Made by a program: the position numbers and the translations under genes
Origin: an archaeon
Lineage (GTDB): Archaea; Micrarchaeota; Micrarchaeia; Norongarragalinales; UBA97
Reading direction: 5' to 3'
DNA: 64,000 nt
Assembly (NCBI GenBank): GCA_020057405.1
Contig: JAGVFW010000014.1
Location: 46,852-110,851 of the forward strand
Notes under the pieces: generated by a model
What the model was told of the DNA's origin: nothing
The model's database searches: none
The model's input: only the letters and a program-made list of their open reading frames with translations
Shown: piece after piece, positions 40,711 to 49,673 of the stretch
How positions within the stretch are numbered: position 1 is the first letter of the stretch
Layout: each line of letters starts with the position of its first letter

Positions 40711-41718
40711 ATGATGAAGCAAAAGATTGCGACTATTGGCAGCCACAGCGCACTCCAGATTTTGAGGGGCGCCAAGGATGAGGGCTTTGAGACCATAGTC
40801 GTTACCACGCCGAGAAATGCCAAGGTCTACCATGCATTCGGCGTTGCGGACCAGTTCATCGAATTGGAGAATTACGCCGACTTTGCCTCTATTGACGCCA
40901 GGCTTGTGAAGGAAAACGCAATCATCGTGCCCCACGGTTCGTTCAACGCTTATGTCAGCAAGGCGGATTACGACTCGCTTAAGACGCCCGTCTTCGGCAG
41001 CAAGGCGATTTTGGAGTGGGAGACCGACAGGCTAAAGCAACGCGAGTGGCTGGAGAAATCGCAGCTTCGCGTGCCGAAAAACTTCCACAGCGCGGGAGAC
41101 ATCGACCGACCGACCATAGTGAAGTACTACGGCGCGCGGGGGGGCAAGGGCTACTTTTTTGCGAAAAACGAAAAAGAGTTCGAGGCCGGCGTGGAGAAGT
41201 CGGGCAGGAGCCCGCTAATCATCCAGGAATACATCGTCGGCGTGCCGTTCTACATCCACTACTTCCATTCTGCCCTGACTGGGGAAACTGAAATCATGAG
41301 CATGGACAAGCGCTACGAGACGAACGTCGACTCGCTTGGAAGAATTCCACTCAAGCACCAGGAAGACATTGACATCGACCCGTCTTTCGTCGTCGTCGGC
41401 AACCTTCCGATTGTGATGCGCGAGTCAATGCTTGCCGAGTCCCTTGAGATGGCCGAGCGCCTGGTAAGTGCGAGCAAGAAAATTGCCGGGCCCAAGGGGC
41501 TCTATGGCCCGTTCTGCCTTGAGACAATCATCACTCCCGAAGAAGAAATGTACGTAATTGAGGTCAGCGCCCGCATCGTGGCGGGAACGAATGCGTTTAT
41601 TCCCGACTCGCCTTACACGGCACTGCGTTACAGCAAGCCGGTTAGCACGGGCAGGCGCATCGCGATGGAAATCAAGCAGGCGATTGAGGAAAACAAATTG
41701 GGGAGCGTGCTGGATTAA
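40711..41718 (+). CDS. purP: Formate-dependent AICAR formyltransferase (FAICAR synthetase)
   Basis: ATP-grasp enzyme converting AICAR to FAICAR with formate and ATP, replacing the folate-dependent PurH domain in archaea. Family blocks: TIGSHSALQILRGAKDEG, IVPHGSFNAYV, WETDRLKQREWLEKS, YGARGGKGYFFAKNEKEF, FYIHYFHSAL, DKRYETNVDSLGRIP and VIEVSARIVAGTN. 335 residues. The next base after its stop starts a second PurP-like gene, a common tandem arrangement. Confidence 0.94.
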   Translation: MMKQKIATIGSHSALQILRGAKDEGFETIVVTTPRNAKVYHAFGVADQFIELENYADFASIDARLVKENAIIVPHGSFNAYVSKADYDSLKTPVFGSKAILEWETDRLKQREWLEKSQLRVPKNFHSAGDIDRPTIVKYYGARGGKGYFFAKNEKEFEAGVEKSGRSPLIIQEYIVGVPFYIHYFHSALTGETEIMSMDKRYETNVDSLGRIPLKHQEDIDIDPSFVVVGNLPIVMRESMLAESLEMAERLVSASKKIAGPKGLYGPFCLETIITPEEEMYVIEVSARIVAGTNAFIPDSPYTALRYSKPVSTGRRIAMEIKQAIEENKLGSVLD

Positions 41719-42843
41719 ATGAAGCTCTTGACGGGTTATGACGAAAAGCGGCTGTGGGTCGCGACTTTAGGCAGCCACAGCGCACTTGACATTTGCGAGG
41801 GAGCAAAATCCGAGAAGCTGCCGACTATCGTCGTTTGCGCAAAAGGCCGCGAACGGACTTACGCCGTGCACTACAAGAGCCGCGAGTTACTCGGCAAGCC
41901 CGCCGGGTGCGTTGACGACGTGATTATGGTCGAGAAGATGGCGCAAGTGGTTTCCCCGCCAGTTGTCACGGCCTTGCGAAAACGCCACGCCATTTTCGTT
42001 CCCCACAAGAGCCTCACGGCCTATGCCGGATACGATGCGGTTGAGAAAGAGTTTGACGTGCCACTTTTCGGAAACCGGATGCTCATGCGCGCAGAAGAGC
42101 GTGGCGCGTCTAAGGACCAGAACTACTTGTTCGAGAAGGCGGGGCTTCGGACTCCGGCAAAATTCAAGAGCCCGTCGCAAATCGACCGCGTGGCAATAGT
42201 GAAGGCCATTGACGAGAGGCGCGGTTACTACGAGCGGGCCTTCTTCCTTGCCGCAAGCGCAAAAGATTACGAAAAGCGGGCGGCCGAGTTGCTTGATAAA
42301 AAGATTGTCAGCAAGGCCGGCCTCGAGTCGGCGGTCATTGAAGAGTTCGTGATGGGCGGCCAAGTGAACTTCAACTTTTTTTCATCGCCCTTGACTGGCG
42401 AAATTGAGTTGCTCGGCACCGACTTTCGGCGCCAGACTAACATTGACGGCGTGCTCCGCCTTCCGGCCTCTGAGCAGGCGCAGTGGATTTCTGCAGGCGG
42501 GAGAATTTCAAACGTAGAGATGGGCCACGTGGCCTCAACCGTTAGGGAAAGCCTGCTTGAGCCCGCTTTTGAGGCGGGCGAAAGGTTCGCGGACGCGTGC
42601 GCAAGAGAGTACGCCCTGGGAATCATCGGCCCGTTTGCACTGCAGGGCGCAATCGCACAGGCAGAAACTAAGGAAGAGTTCGTCGTGTTTGACGCATCGC
42701 TGCGCGTGCCGGGTTCGCCAGGCACTAGGTTCACGCCGTACTCGCAGGCGCTTTGGGGCACTGCAGTGAGCGTGGGCAAGCGCATTGCGATGGAAATCAA
42801 GGAAGCGGTCAAACAAGAGCGGCTTGGCGAGGTTGTCACTTAG
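41719..42843 (+). CDS. PurP paralogue, ATP-grasp
   Basis: Divergent second PurP-family protein of 374 residues: TLGSHSALDICEGAKSEKLP, FVPHKSLTAYAGYD, FGNRMLMRAEERGASKDQNY, VNFNFFSSPLTGEIELLGTD and a C-terminal VFDASLRVPGSPGTR in place of VIEVSARIVAGTN. Phosphate and ATP residues are partly changed, so it may be a regulatory partner, a hetero-oligomer subunit or have another purine-like substrate. It directly abuts purP and precedes purA. Confidence 0.88.
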   Translation: MKLLTGYDEKRLWVATLGSHSALDICEGAKSEKLPTIVVCAKGRERTYAVHYKSRELLGKPAGCVDDVIMVEKMAQVVSPPVVTALRKRHAIFVPHKSLTAYAGYDAVEKEFDVPLFGNRMLMRAEERGASKDQNYLFEKAGLRTPAKFKSPSQIDRVAIVKAIDERRGYYERAFFLAASAKDYEKRAAELLDKKIVSKAGLESAVIEEFVMGGQVNFNFFSSPLTGEIELLGTDFRRQTNIDGVLRLPASEQAQWISAGGRISNVEMGHVASTVRESLLEPAFEAGERFADACAREYALGIIGPFALQGAIAQAETKEEFVVFDASLRVPGSPGTRFTPYSQALWGTAVSVGKRIAMEIKEAVKQERLGEVVT

Positions 42844-42845
42844 CA

Positions 42846-44150
42846 ATGAGAAAGGCTTCAGTAGTCGTCGGCGCTCAGTTCGGCGATGAAGGCAAAGGGA
42901 AGATTGTCGATGTTATGGCCGGCGGGATGGACCTCATCGTCCGCTATCAGGGCGGCGCCAACGCGGGGCACACCATTGTCGCCGACGGAGTGACTTACAA
43001 GCTTCACTTGATTCCGACCGGCGTTGTGCGAGGCAAGCGCAGCCTGATTGGAGCGGGCGTGGTGCTTGACCCGGCCGCCTTGGCTCAGGAACTGGAGGGC
43101 TTGGCAGCCGGCGGCAAGGAAATTACTCCCGCGGGGCTTGGGATTGACTTTCGCACGCACGTGGTGCTCCCGTGGCACGCCGCAATTGATGTTGCAAGGC
43201 AGGCGAACAAGGCAATTGGCACTACGGGGCGGGGCATCGGGCCCGCTTACGAGGACGCGGTTGCGCGAACGGGCATCACTTTTTCGGACTTCGTGCAGGC
43301 AAGCGTGCTTCGCGAGCGGCTGGCAGTGATTGCAGACGGCAAGCAAAAACAACTTCAGTTGCTTGGCGGACACGGGCCCGACGCCGCGCAAGTCGAGGCG
43401 GAGTTTCTGGAACTCGCGGCAAGGCTGGCGCCGTTTGCCTGCGACGTTTCCCACGAGCTGTCTGTTGCGATGGCTAGCGGAAAGGCCGTGCTTTTTGAGG
43501 GCGCGCAGGGAACGCACTTGGACCGCAATTTTGGCACTTACCCGTTCGTCACTTCATCAAGCACCACTTCGGGCGGGGCTTGCGTTGGCGCGGGCGTGCC
43601 GCCGTCTGCAATCGGGGAAGTGCATGGCATTGCAAAAGCCTACACGACTCGGGTCGGAAGCGGGCCGTTCCCGACGGAGCTGATGGACGCCACAGGCGAG
43701 CGCATTTGCGAGAAGGGAAGAGAGTATGGCACTACGACGGGACGCAAGAGGCGGGTCGGGTGGCTTGACGTGCCAATGCTTCGCCGCAGCCACGAGCTAA
43801 ACGGCTTCACTCACATTCACTTGACCAAGCTTGACGTGCTCGAGGGCCTGCCCGAACTCAAGATTGCAGTTGGCTACAGGCTTGCCGACGGCACTCAAAC
43901 GGACCTTTTGCCCGCAACAGTAAAGGAAATGGATTCCGCAACTCCGCAGTTCATTTCAGTTCCCGGGTTTGAGGAAATCGGGGAGGCGGGATGGAAGCTG
44001 GTCGCGCAAGAAGGCATCGCAAAAGGCTTTGCCGCGCTTCCTGAGAAGGCCCGCCAGTACGTTGAGAAAGTCGAGAAGCTGGTTGGCGTCAGGATTGCAA
44101 GCGCATCTATCGGCCCCGAGCGCGAGAGCATCATCTGGGCGGGAAAATGA
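42846..44150 (+). CDS. purA: Adenylosuccinate synthetase
   Basis: GTP-dependent joining of IMP and aspartate. VVGAQFGDEGKGKIVDVMAG is the P-loop block with catalytic Asp; GGANAGHTIVADG follows with the catalytic His, then TTGRGIGPAYEDAVARTGI, FEGAQGTHLDRNFGTYPFVT, VGSGPFPTEL and TTTGRKRRVGWLD. The track extends to 42753 inside the previous gene; ATG 42846 matches the family start and gives 434 residues. PurF begins within its stop (ATGA). Confidence 0.96.
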   Translation: MRKASVVVGAQFGDEGKGKIVDVMAGGMDLIVRYQGGANAGHTIVADGVTYKLHLIPTGVVRGKRSLIGAGVVLDPAALAQELEGLAAGGKEITPAGLGIDFRTHVVLPWHAAIDVARQANKAIGTTGRGIGPAYEDAVARTGITFSDFVQASVLRERLAVIADGKQKQLQLLGGHGPDAAQVEAEFLELAARLAPFACDVSHELSVAMASGKAVLFEGAQGTHLDRNFGTYPFVTSSSTTSGGACVGAGVPPSAIGEVHGIAKAYTTRVGSGPFPTELMDATGERICEKGREYGTTTGRKRRVGWLDVPMLRRSHELNGFTHIHLTKLDVLEGLPELKIAVGYRLADGTQTDLLPATVKEMDSATPQFISVPGFEEIGEAGWKLVAQEGIAKGFAALPEKARQYVEKVEKLVGVRIASASIGPERESIIWAGK

Positions 44151-45586
44151 TTAAGCTACAAGTTGTTGTCGAACAGGAGAAGAAGCTCGATGAGTGCGGA
44201 GTTATCGCCATCCGCGCCCCGGGCGAAGGCATTGCGCAGGACTTGCTAACGGCGCTAATGACCTTGCAACACCGCGGGCAGGAAAGCGCAGGGATGGCAA
44301 CGCACGACGGCCGCAAGCTCTTTGCCAAGAAAGGAATGGGGCTGGCGAACGAGGTGTTCAGCGAGGGTGAGCTGGCCGCCCTGCCGGGGGGCATGGGCAT
44401 CGGGCACGTGCGCTACAGCACGACGGGCTCAAGCGAGGTTGAAAACGCGCAGCCGCTTGTCGTTGAGACTCGCGTGGGGACTTTCGCAATCGGGCTTAAT
44501 GGAAATCTCGTCAACTATCCCGCCTTAAGGACTGGCTTGGAAAAGAAGGGCTATTCGTTTAACACGAGCACCGACACCGAGTGCCTCGCGTACCTGCTCG
44601 CCGAGGAGTTCTCAACTGGGGCGAAGGACTTTTTCGAGGCGTGCGGCAACATCATGAAGGAACTTGACGGCGCGTACTGCTTCAACGTAATGACGGGCAA
44701 GGGGGAGATTGTGTTGATGCGCGACCCGCAGGGTTTCCGCCCGCTTGCCATTGGAAAGCGCGGAGGGGCCGACGTTGTCGCAAGCGAAACTGCGGTGCTT
44801 GACGCGCTTGGCGCCAAGTTCGTGCGCTACGTCGAGCCCGGCGAAGTCATTGTCCTCACTCAAGCGGGAATGAAAGCCAAGGTTGTCGGGCAGAGCAAGA
44901 GAAAGTCGCACTGCATGTTCGAGTGGGTCTACATCGCAAGGCCCGACAGCATCATTGAAGGCAAAAGCGTAATCGACGTGCGCGAGCGCATTGGCGAGAA
45001 GCTCGCGGCGCTTTACCCCAAGCTAAAGGACACCCTTGACGTCGTCGTGCCGGTACCCGATTCGGGCCGAAGCGCGGCGCACGGCTTCGCGAGGGTTACG
45101 GGAGTCAGGTTTGCGGAAGCCCTGCAGAAGAACCGCTATGTCCACCGCACGTTTATCATGCCAAGCGACGAGAAAAGAAAGAGCATGGTGAAATTGAAGC
45201 TCAACGTCATCCGCCACCTGGTTGCGGGAAAGAGCGTGGCCCTCGTTGACGACAGCATCGTTCGGGGCACGACGATGAAGAAGCTCGCTGCTGCCCTCAG
45301 GGAAGCCGGCGCGCGGGAAGTGCACTTGCTCATCAGCTGCCCGCCGATAGTTGCGCCCTGTTTCATGGGAGTCGACTTTCCGACGTACAAGGAACTGACT
45401 GCGCCCGGTAAAACTGTCGAGCAAATCCGCAAAGAACTTGAAGTTGATTCGCTAAATTACATGACAATCGCGGGGCTAGTCGAGTGCATCGGCGTTGAGA
45501 AGAAGGATCTCTGCCTCGCCTGCTTAAACGAGGACTACCCGCTCAAGAAAAAACCCGACATGAATTCAGACGGCCGGTGCGACTGA
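44147..45586 (+). CDS. purF: Amidophosphoribosyltransferase (glutamine PRPP amidotransferase)
   Basis: First committed step of purine synthesis. A short propeptide precedes DECGVIAI, whose Cys would become the N-terminal nucleophile after processing. LMTLQHRGQESAGMATHDG and GIGHVRYSTTGSS are glutaminase blocks; VVPVPDSGRSAAHGFAR and VALVDDSIVRGTTMK bind PRPP. Four Cys (HCMFEW, APCFMG and LCLAC) fall where the B. subtilis enzyme holds a 4Fe-4S cluster, so this is the Fe-S type. 479 residues. Confidence 0.96.
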   Translation: MIKLQVVVEQEKKLDECGVIAIRAPGEGIAQDLLTALMTLQHRGQESAGMATHDGRKLFAKKGMGLANEVFSEGELAALPGGMGIGHVRYSTTGSSEVENAQPLVVETRVGTFAIGLNGNLVNYPALRTGLEKKGYSFNTSTDTECLAYLLAEEFSTGAKDFFEACGNIMKELDGAYCFNVMTGKGEIVLMRDPQGFRPLAIGKRGGADVVASETAVLDALGAKFVRYVEPGEVIVLTQAGMKAKVVGQSKRKSHCMFEWVYIARPDSIIEGKSVIDVRERIGEKLAALYPKLKDTLDVVVPVPDSGRSAAHGFARVTGVRFAEALQKNRYVHRTFIMPSDEKRKSMVKLKLNVIRHLVAGKSVALVDDSIVRGTTMKKLAAALREAGAREVHLLISCPPIVAPCFMGVDFPTYKELTAPGKTVEQIRKELEVDSLNYMTIAGLVECIGVEKKDLCLACLNEDYPLKKKPDMNSDGRCD

Positions 45587-46156
45587 ATGAAAGTCGCTTT
45601 TCTTTCAAGCTCGTGGGGCACCACAATCGGGGGAGTGCTCGCGGCGCAAGAACGCGGGGAGCTCAAGGCACAAATCGCATGCGTCGTGGCCGACAAGGAA
45701 TGCCCCGCCCTCCAGAAGGCAAGGACCGCGGGCGTTGACGCAGTTTTAGTGGACCGCGCTGCGCTTTCAAAAGAAGAATTTGAGGAGCAGCTTGACAGCG
45801 AGCTGCGAAAGCGGGGGGTCGAACTCGTTTGCCTCGCAGGGTTTATGAAAATCTTGTCACACGAGTTCGTCAACAAGTGGCGGGACAAAATCATCAACGT
45901 CCACCCGTCGCTTCTGCCAAGGCACGCGGGCGGGATGGACTTGCAGGTGCACCGCGCCGTGCTTGAGGCGCGCGAACGGGAGACGGGTTGCACCATCCAC
46001 TTTGTTGACGAGGGCATTGACACTGGCAGGATTATTGCGCAGGAAAAAGTCGCGGTGAGGGAAGCTGACACGGCAGAGTCGCTAAAGGCGCGCGTGCAGG
46101 CTGCGGAAGTGGCACTCTTCGTCAAGGTAATAAACGATTTTGCGGAAAAGAAGTGA
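45587..46156 (+). CDS. purN: GAR formyltransferase
   Basis: Transfers formyl from 10-formyl-THF to GAR. VAFLSSSWGTTIGGVLAA is the N-terminal glycine-rich block, VCLAGFMKILS and INVHPSLLPRHAGG contain the catalytic Asn and His, GCTIHFVDEGIDTGRIIAQ the catalytic Asp. 189 residues. Use of PurN rather than PurT points to a folate C1 carrier, matching folD next to it. It starts on the base after purF. Confidence 0.95.
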   Translation: MKVAFLSSSWGTTIGGVLAAQERGELKAQIACVVADKECPALQKARTAGVDAVLVDRAALSKEEFEEQLDSELRKRGVELVCLAGFMKILSHEFVNKWRDKIINVHPSLLPRHAGGMDLQVHRAVLEARERETGCTIHFVDEGIDTGRIIAQEKVAVREADTAESLKARVQAAEVALFVKVINDFAEKK

Positions 46157-46161
46157 ACGAA

Positions 46162-47025
46162 ATGACTGCAAAAATAATTGACGGGAAGGCGCTTGCGAAA
46201 AAAGTCCTCGACGACGTCACCGCAAGGGCAACCGCACTCAAGAAGCGGGGCCTGACGCCAGGCATTGCCGCGGTACTCGTTGGCAGCGACCCGGCATCGG
46301 CGCTTTACGTGAGGATGAAGACTGAAAAGGCGCACGCGGCGGGCTTTCACAGCGAGACGGTCATCTTGGGCGAGCGTGCGACGACGCAGCAGGTGGTTAG
46401 CAAAATCCGCGAGCTAAACGACGACAAGCGGATTCACGGCATCCTAGTGCAGCTGCCATTGCCTGACGGCATTGACCAAAACGAGGTGCTCGCCGAGATT
46501 GCTTCTGAAAAGGACGCCGATGGCTGCACGCAAAACAGTTTGGGCAAGCTAGTTGCGCGGGAAAAAGGCTTTGAGCCTGCAACCGCCCGGGCGGCAGTTG
46601 AACTCATCAAGAGCACGGGCGTCAAGCTTGAGGGATTGAATGCCTGCGTCATTGGCCAGGGAGTTCAGACTGGCAGGCCCATTGCGCTTTTGCTGCTTAA
46701 CGAGCGGTGCACGGTTACTATTTGCCACTCGCGCACGAAAAATCTCAAGGAAATAGCGGCGGCGGCCGATGTGCTCGTTAGCTGCGTGGGGAAGGAGAAG
46801 TTCGTCACTGCCGACATGGTCAAGAAGGGTGCGATTGTGGTCGATGTTGGCATTGACAAGAAACCGGATGGGAAGGTTGCCGGGGACGTTGACTTTGAGG
46901 CTGTCAGGAAAGTTGCTGGCTTTGTCACGCCGGTTCCCGGCGGAGTCGGGCCGATGACGGTCGCCATGCTGTTGCTAAATACCACTGAAGCAGCTGAAAG
47001 GATGAAAGCAATAGCGAAAAGCTAG
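46162..47025 (+). CDS. folD: Methylene-THF dehydrogenase / methenyl-THF cyclohydrolase
   Basis: Interconverts 5,10-methylene-, methenyl- and 10-formyl-THF, supplying PurN. SALYVRMKTEKAHAAGF supplies the catalytic Lys/Tyr region, GILVQLPLPDGIDQNEVL and PVPGGVGPMTVAML are family signatures, and the NAD(P)-binding part shows CVIGQGVQTGRPIALLL (GRS-like turn reads QTGRP). ATG 46162 matches the conserved start; GTG 46153 overlapping the purN stop is the alternative. Last gene of the purine operon. Confidence 0.95.
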   Translation: MTAKIIDGKALAKKVLDDVTARATALKKRGLTPGIAAVLVGSDPASALYVRMKTEKAHAAGFHSETVILGERATTQQVVSKIRELNDDKRIHGILVQLPLPDGIDQNEVLAEIASEKDADGCTQNSLGKLVAREKGFEPATARAAVELIKSTGVKLEGLNACVIGQGVQTGRPIALLLLNERCTVTICHSRTKNLKEIAAAADVLVSCVGKEKFVTADMVKKGAIVVDVGIDKKPDGKVAGDVDFEAVRKVAGFVTPVPGGVGPMTVAMLLLNTTEAAERMKAIAKS

Positions 47026-47342
47026 TCAATAACTTTTAGAATCCCTTTCTTTTTCATCGCGCCCCGTATTTCCTTAAGCGCTAGTGCGAAGTCCGCTGGA
47101 GTCACGGCCGCGTCGTGTTTTCGCGAAATGAAGTCAACGTGCTTTTCCCCCAAGTTGAATAGCCTTCCGCGAACTTTGGCGCCAATGGGTTGTGCGGAGT
47201 GCTCGTCTTTCCCTGAATTCCTTACGAGAACAACCCACTGGTGTGAACCTGAGGGTACGACGTGAACTGAATCGACGAATACTTTGCCACCCCCTCCGCT
47301 TACAGTATAATTTGGTATGCGTTGGGTTTTTGGCCGTTCCAT
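47022..47342 (-). CDS. Hypothetical protein, 106 aa
   Basis: Not recognised. A small beta-rich basic protein (KVFVDSVHVVPSGSHQWVVL, FNLGEKHVDFIS) with a C-terminal helix (ALALKEIRGAMKKKG). ATG 47342 lies about 27 bp from a TTTTAAA box on the minus strand, suggesting leaderless transcription. It converges on folD with a four-base overlap. An IS630-type element sits immediately upstream of its promoter. Confidence 0.55.
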   Translation of the reverse strand: MERPKTQRIPNYTVSGGGGKVFVDSVHVVPSGSHQWVVLVRNSGKDEHSAQPIGAKVRGRLFNLGEKHVDFISRKHDAAVTPADFALALKEIRGAMKKKGILKVID

Positions 47343-47376
47343 GAGTCTATCTTGAGGCGCGCGGGGTTTAAAATTA

Positions 47377-48449
47377 TAGCTAAGTGCGTAAGTATTTGAA
47401 CATTTTAGTCAAATTTTTTACGCGAAGGCTGTGTCGGACTGCTTTTTTGAACTCGTGCTTGTTCTTGTAGCACGAGTTGGCAGTTGCTTGTTTGACTGTG
47501 CGCCATGCTTGCTCGATGGGGTTAAGTTCCGGCGAATAGGAAGGAAATTTTACGAGGCGCACGTGGTGCGCCTCGCACCACGCGGTAAGCCTTTTGGTGC
47601 GGTGCCACGGCCCGCCGTCGAGAAAGAGAGTCAAGCGCGGGTAACACGCCTGCAGGCGCTTGATGAACGTGAGTACGCCTGCAGTGTTAATGCGGGCGAG
47701 GAACGAATAATGTTCGCGTTTGCCGTTGACCGCGCCGATCGCGTGGAATTTTTCGCGGGTAAAATTCGTTAATGCCACGGCAGGTTTGCCTCTGGCAAAC
47801 CAACCTCGCGCCGTGTGCGGCGCGATTACGAAACTGCATTCGTCCAGGCAAAACGCGGTTCGCCGCTCGCGCCTCGCGCGGAGGATTTCCAGCCTCGCTT
47901 TTTTTTGAACGCGGCCACCTCGTGAGGTGAACTTTGGTAGTGTTTCGGGCGCGGCGTCTTCACCGAAAAACCAAGTTCGTGCAAAAGCCTGCGCAAATGC
48001 GACGCGTCATACTCTACGCCGTACTCGCGCTTGACGAGCGCGAGAACCAATCGCGTATTCCAAAATCCTTCCTTGAAACCGCTCGCTGAAGGCGAGCGCA
48101 ACAAACGCGCTCGTAAGCCGCGCAACTGCGCGGAACTCAAGCGTTTAGGCCTTCCCGCTTTGGGCAATGACTCGGAAGCGTTTAATCCACGATCAACGAA
48201 CCGGTGCAGGATGTCTTGCACCGAGCGGCGGTGCATCTGCACCGCCTCGGCAATCGCGTCAATGCTCTTACCTTGCTTGCGGTGCACCGCAACCAACAAT
48301 CGCGTCCGCTGACGCGCACGAGTTTCCTTAGCCGCACGCCGTTTCAACTCAGGAACGGAAACGCGCGGCAAAAACGCTTCCTCTGAGGGAAGGTTCCAAG
48401 TCATACACAAAATACGAAGTTCAAATACTTATACCTTTAGGTATAGCTA
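47377..48449 (-). mobile_element. IS630-family insertion sequence
   Basis: About 1.07 kb between the 47342 gene and the MFS gene. Inner terminal repeats TAAGTATTTGAAC (47389-47401) and GTTCAAATACTTA (48419-48431) are exact inverts. Both flanks carry TATAGCTA (47375-47382 and 48442-48449). Exact ends are uncertain: the TA target duplication of IS630 could be placed at the flanks or next to the inner repeats. Both neighbouring genes appear intact; the MFS stop codon lies inside the right flank. Confidence 0.85.
47380..48404 (-). CDS. IS630 transposase made by -1 frameshift (orfA-orfB)
   Basis: OrfA (from ATG 48404, stop at 47826) has the HTH part: KSIDAIAEAVQMHRRSVQDI and a second region with GVEYDASHLRRLLHELGFSV. 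The downstream frame encodes the DDE domain: FCLDECSFVIAPHTARGWF, LTLFLDGGPWHRTKRL and SPELNPIEQAWRT, giving all three acidic residues. The frames join at TTC AAA AAA AAG, a canonical A_AAA_AAG heptamer (about 47901-47908), and reading one base back gives a continuous protein of about 340 residues. The element therefore looks active. The track shows the parts as separate ORFs 47826-48410 and 47380-47778. Confidence 0.88.
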
Positions 48450-49631
48450 GTTTTTCGCGTGTTGGCTCGACAGGCTTCTTGCGGCGAGTGTGCTGAAGAC
48501 GAGCGCGTAGGCCCAGATGCATAGTGCGAGCCCTACGAAGGCGTAGGTATGGTTGATTGAATAGAGCAGGCCGCCTAGAAGCGGGCCGATTATTTGGCCC
48601 AAGTTTTGGAATGACGCGTTGAGCCCGAGGATGGCGCCGCGTTTGCCGTGAACTTTTTTGGTGAGCAGCGACGTTACCGACGGGAAGGTCATGGAGTTGC
48701 CGATGACGAAGACTGCCAATGGCAGGAGGAGGGTAAGCCAGTCGTTGGCGAATGCTAGGAAGAAAAAGCCAGTGCCGGAAATGACGAGCCCGATTTTGAT
48801 GAGCTTGACTTCGCCAAAGCGGTTGACGAGATTGCCGGAAAGAAACTGCGCTATCATGATTAGAAAGCCAATGTAAGTGAAGAGCAGTCCTACCTCGGAA
48901 GAGGTGAAGCCAAGCTTATCGCCAGTGTAGATTGCCAGGACGGCCTGGATGCCGCCGACCATGAAGGTAGTCATCATCGAGGCGAGGAGGAGGAAGAGCA
49001 GGGGCGAGGAGATGTGTTCTAGGAGCGTGACTTCCTTGCCGACTATGTCGTGGCTCTCCTTCTTTTCGTGCGGCTCGCGCAACTGGAAGAAGACTGAAAC
49101 GAAATTCAGGGCGGAGAAGGCGGCGGCCAGCCAGAAGACTGCGTGGACTGAAATGCCGGATGCAATGCCGCCAAACGCCGGGCCTACGATGAAGCCAAGC
49201 GAGAAGGTCATGCCCACTAGGCCCATTGCTTTTCCGCGGTGTTCCTCGCTCGTCAGGTCAGAGAGGAGTGAGACGCAGGCGGGGAATACGCCGGCTGCAA
49301 AAATGCCTTCAAGGCCGCGGGCGGCAAAAGCAAGGGTTAGGGTGTCGGCGAATGCGAAGAGGATGTATGATGCGGCAAATCCGGCAGTGCTTATCAGGAG
49401 AACTGGCTTGCGGCCGTATTTGTCAGCGAGCTTGCCAAACACGGGACTAAATATCAGGCTCATGAAGGCAAAGACGGCGGTGAGCATGCCCAGTTCGAAT
49501 GGAGTTGCGCCCAGGGTTACTGCATAGAAGGGAAAGATTGGCAGGATGACGCCAAAGCCGAAGGCTGCCATGAAGAGCGTGAAGAGCACGGGCTTGATGC
49601 CCGGAGTTGATAGGATAGAACGGAACGACAT
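48447..49631 (-). CDS. MFS transporter
   Basis: Twelve predicted transmembrane helices in 394 residues. The motif between helices 2 and 3 reads GKLADKYGRKPVLL, the standard MFS signature, and the second half repeats it weakly (LVNRFGEVKLIKIG). It resembles drug-efflux types of the 12-helix DHA1 group; the substrate is unknown. The track starts at TTG 49646, but AGGTCTC precedes ATG 49631. Confidence 0.9.
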   Translation of the reverse strand: MSFRSILSTPGIKPVLFTLFMAAFGFGVILPIFPFYAVTLGATPFELGMLTAVFAFMSLIFSPVFGKLADKYGRKPVLLISTAGFAASYILFAFADTLTLAFAARGLEGIFAAGVFPACVSLLSDLTSEEHRGKAMGLVGMTFSLGFIVGPAFGGIASGISVHAVFWLAAAFSALNFVSVFFQLREPHEKKESHDIVGKEVTLLEHISSPLLFLLLASMMTTFMVGGIQAVLAIYTGDKLGFTSSEVGLLFTYIGFLIMIAQFLSGNLVNRFGEVKLIKIGLVISGTGFFFLAFANDWLTLLLPLAVFVIGNSMTFPSVTSLLTKKVHGKRGAILGLNASFQNLGQIIGPLLGGLLYSINHTYAFVGLALCIWAYALVFSTLAARSLSSQHAKN

Positions 49632-49673
49632 AAAGAGACCTGTCAAGATAGATTAGCGGCGAACGGTTATAAA

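Noticed and set aside
42753-42845. 31-residue N-terminal extension of PurA
   Set aside because: It lies inside the PurP paralogue gene and is not PurA-like; ATG 42846 fits the family start.
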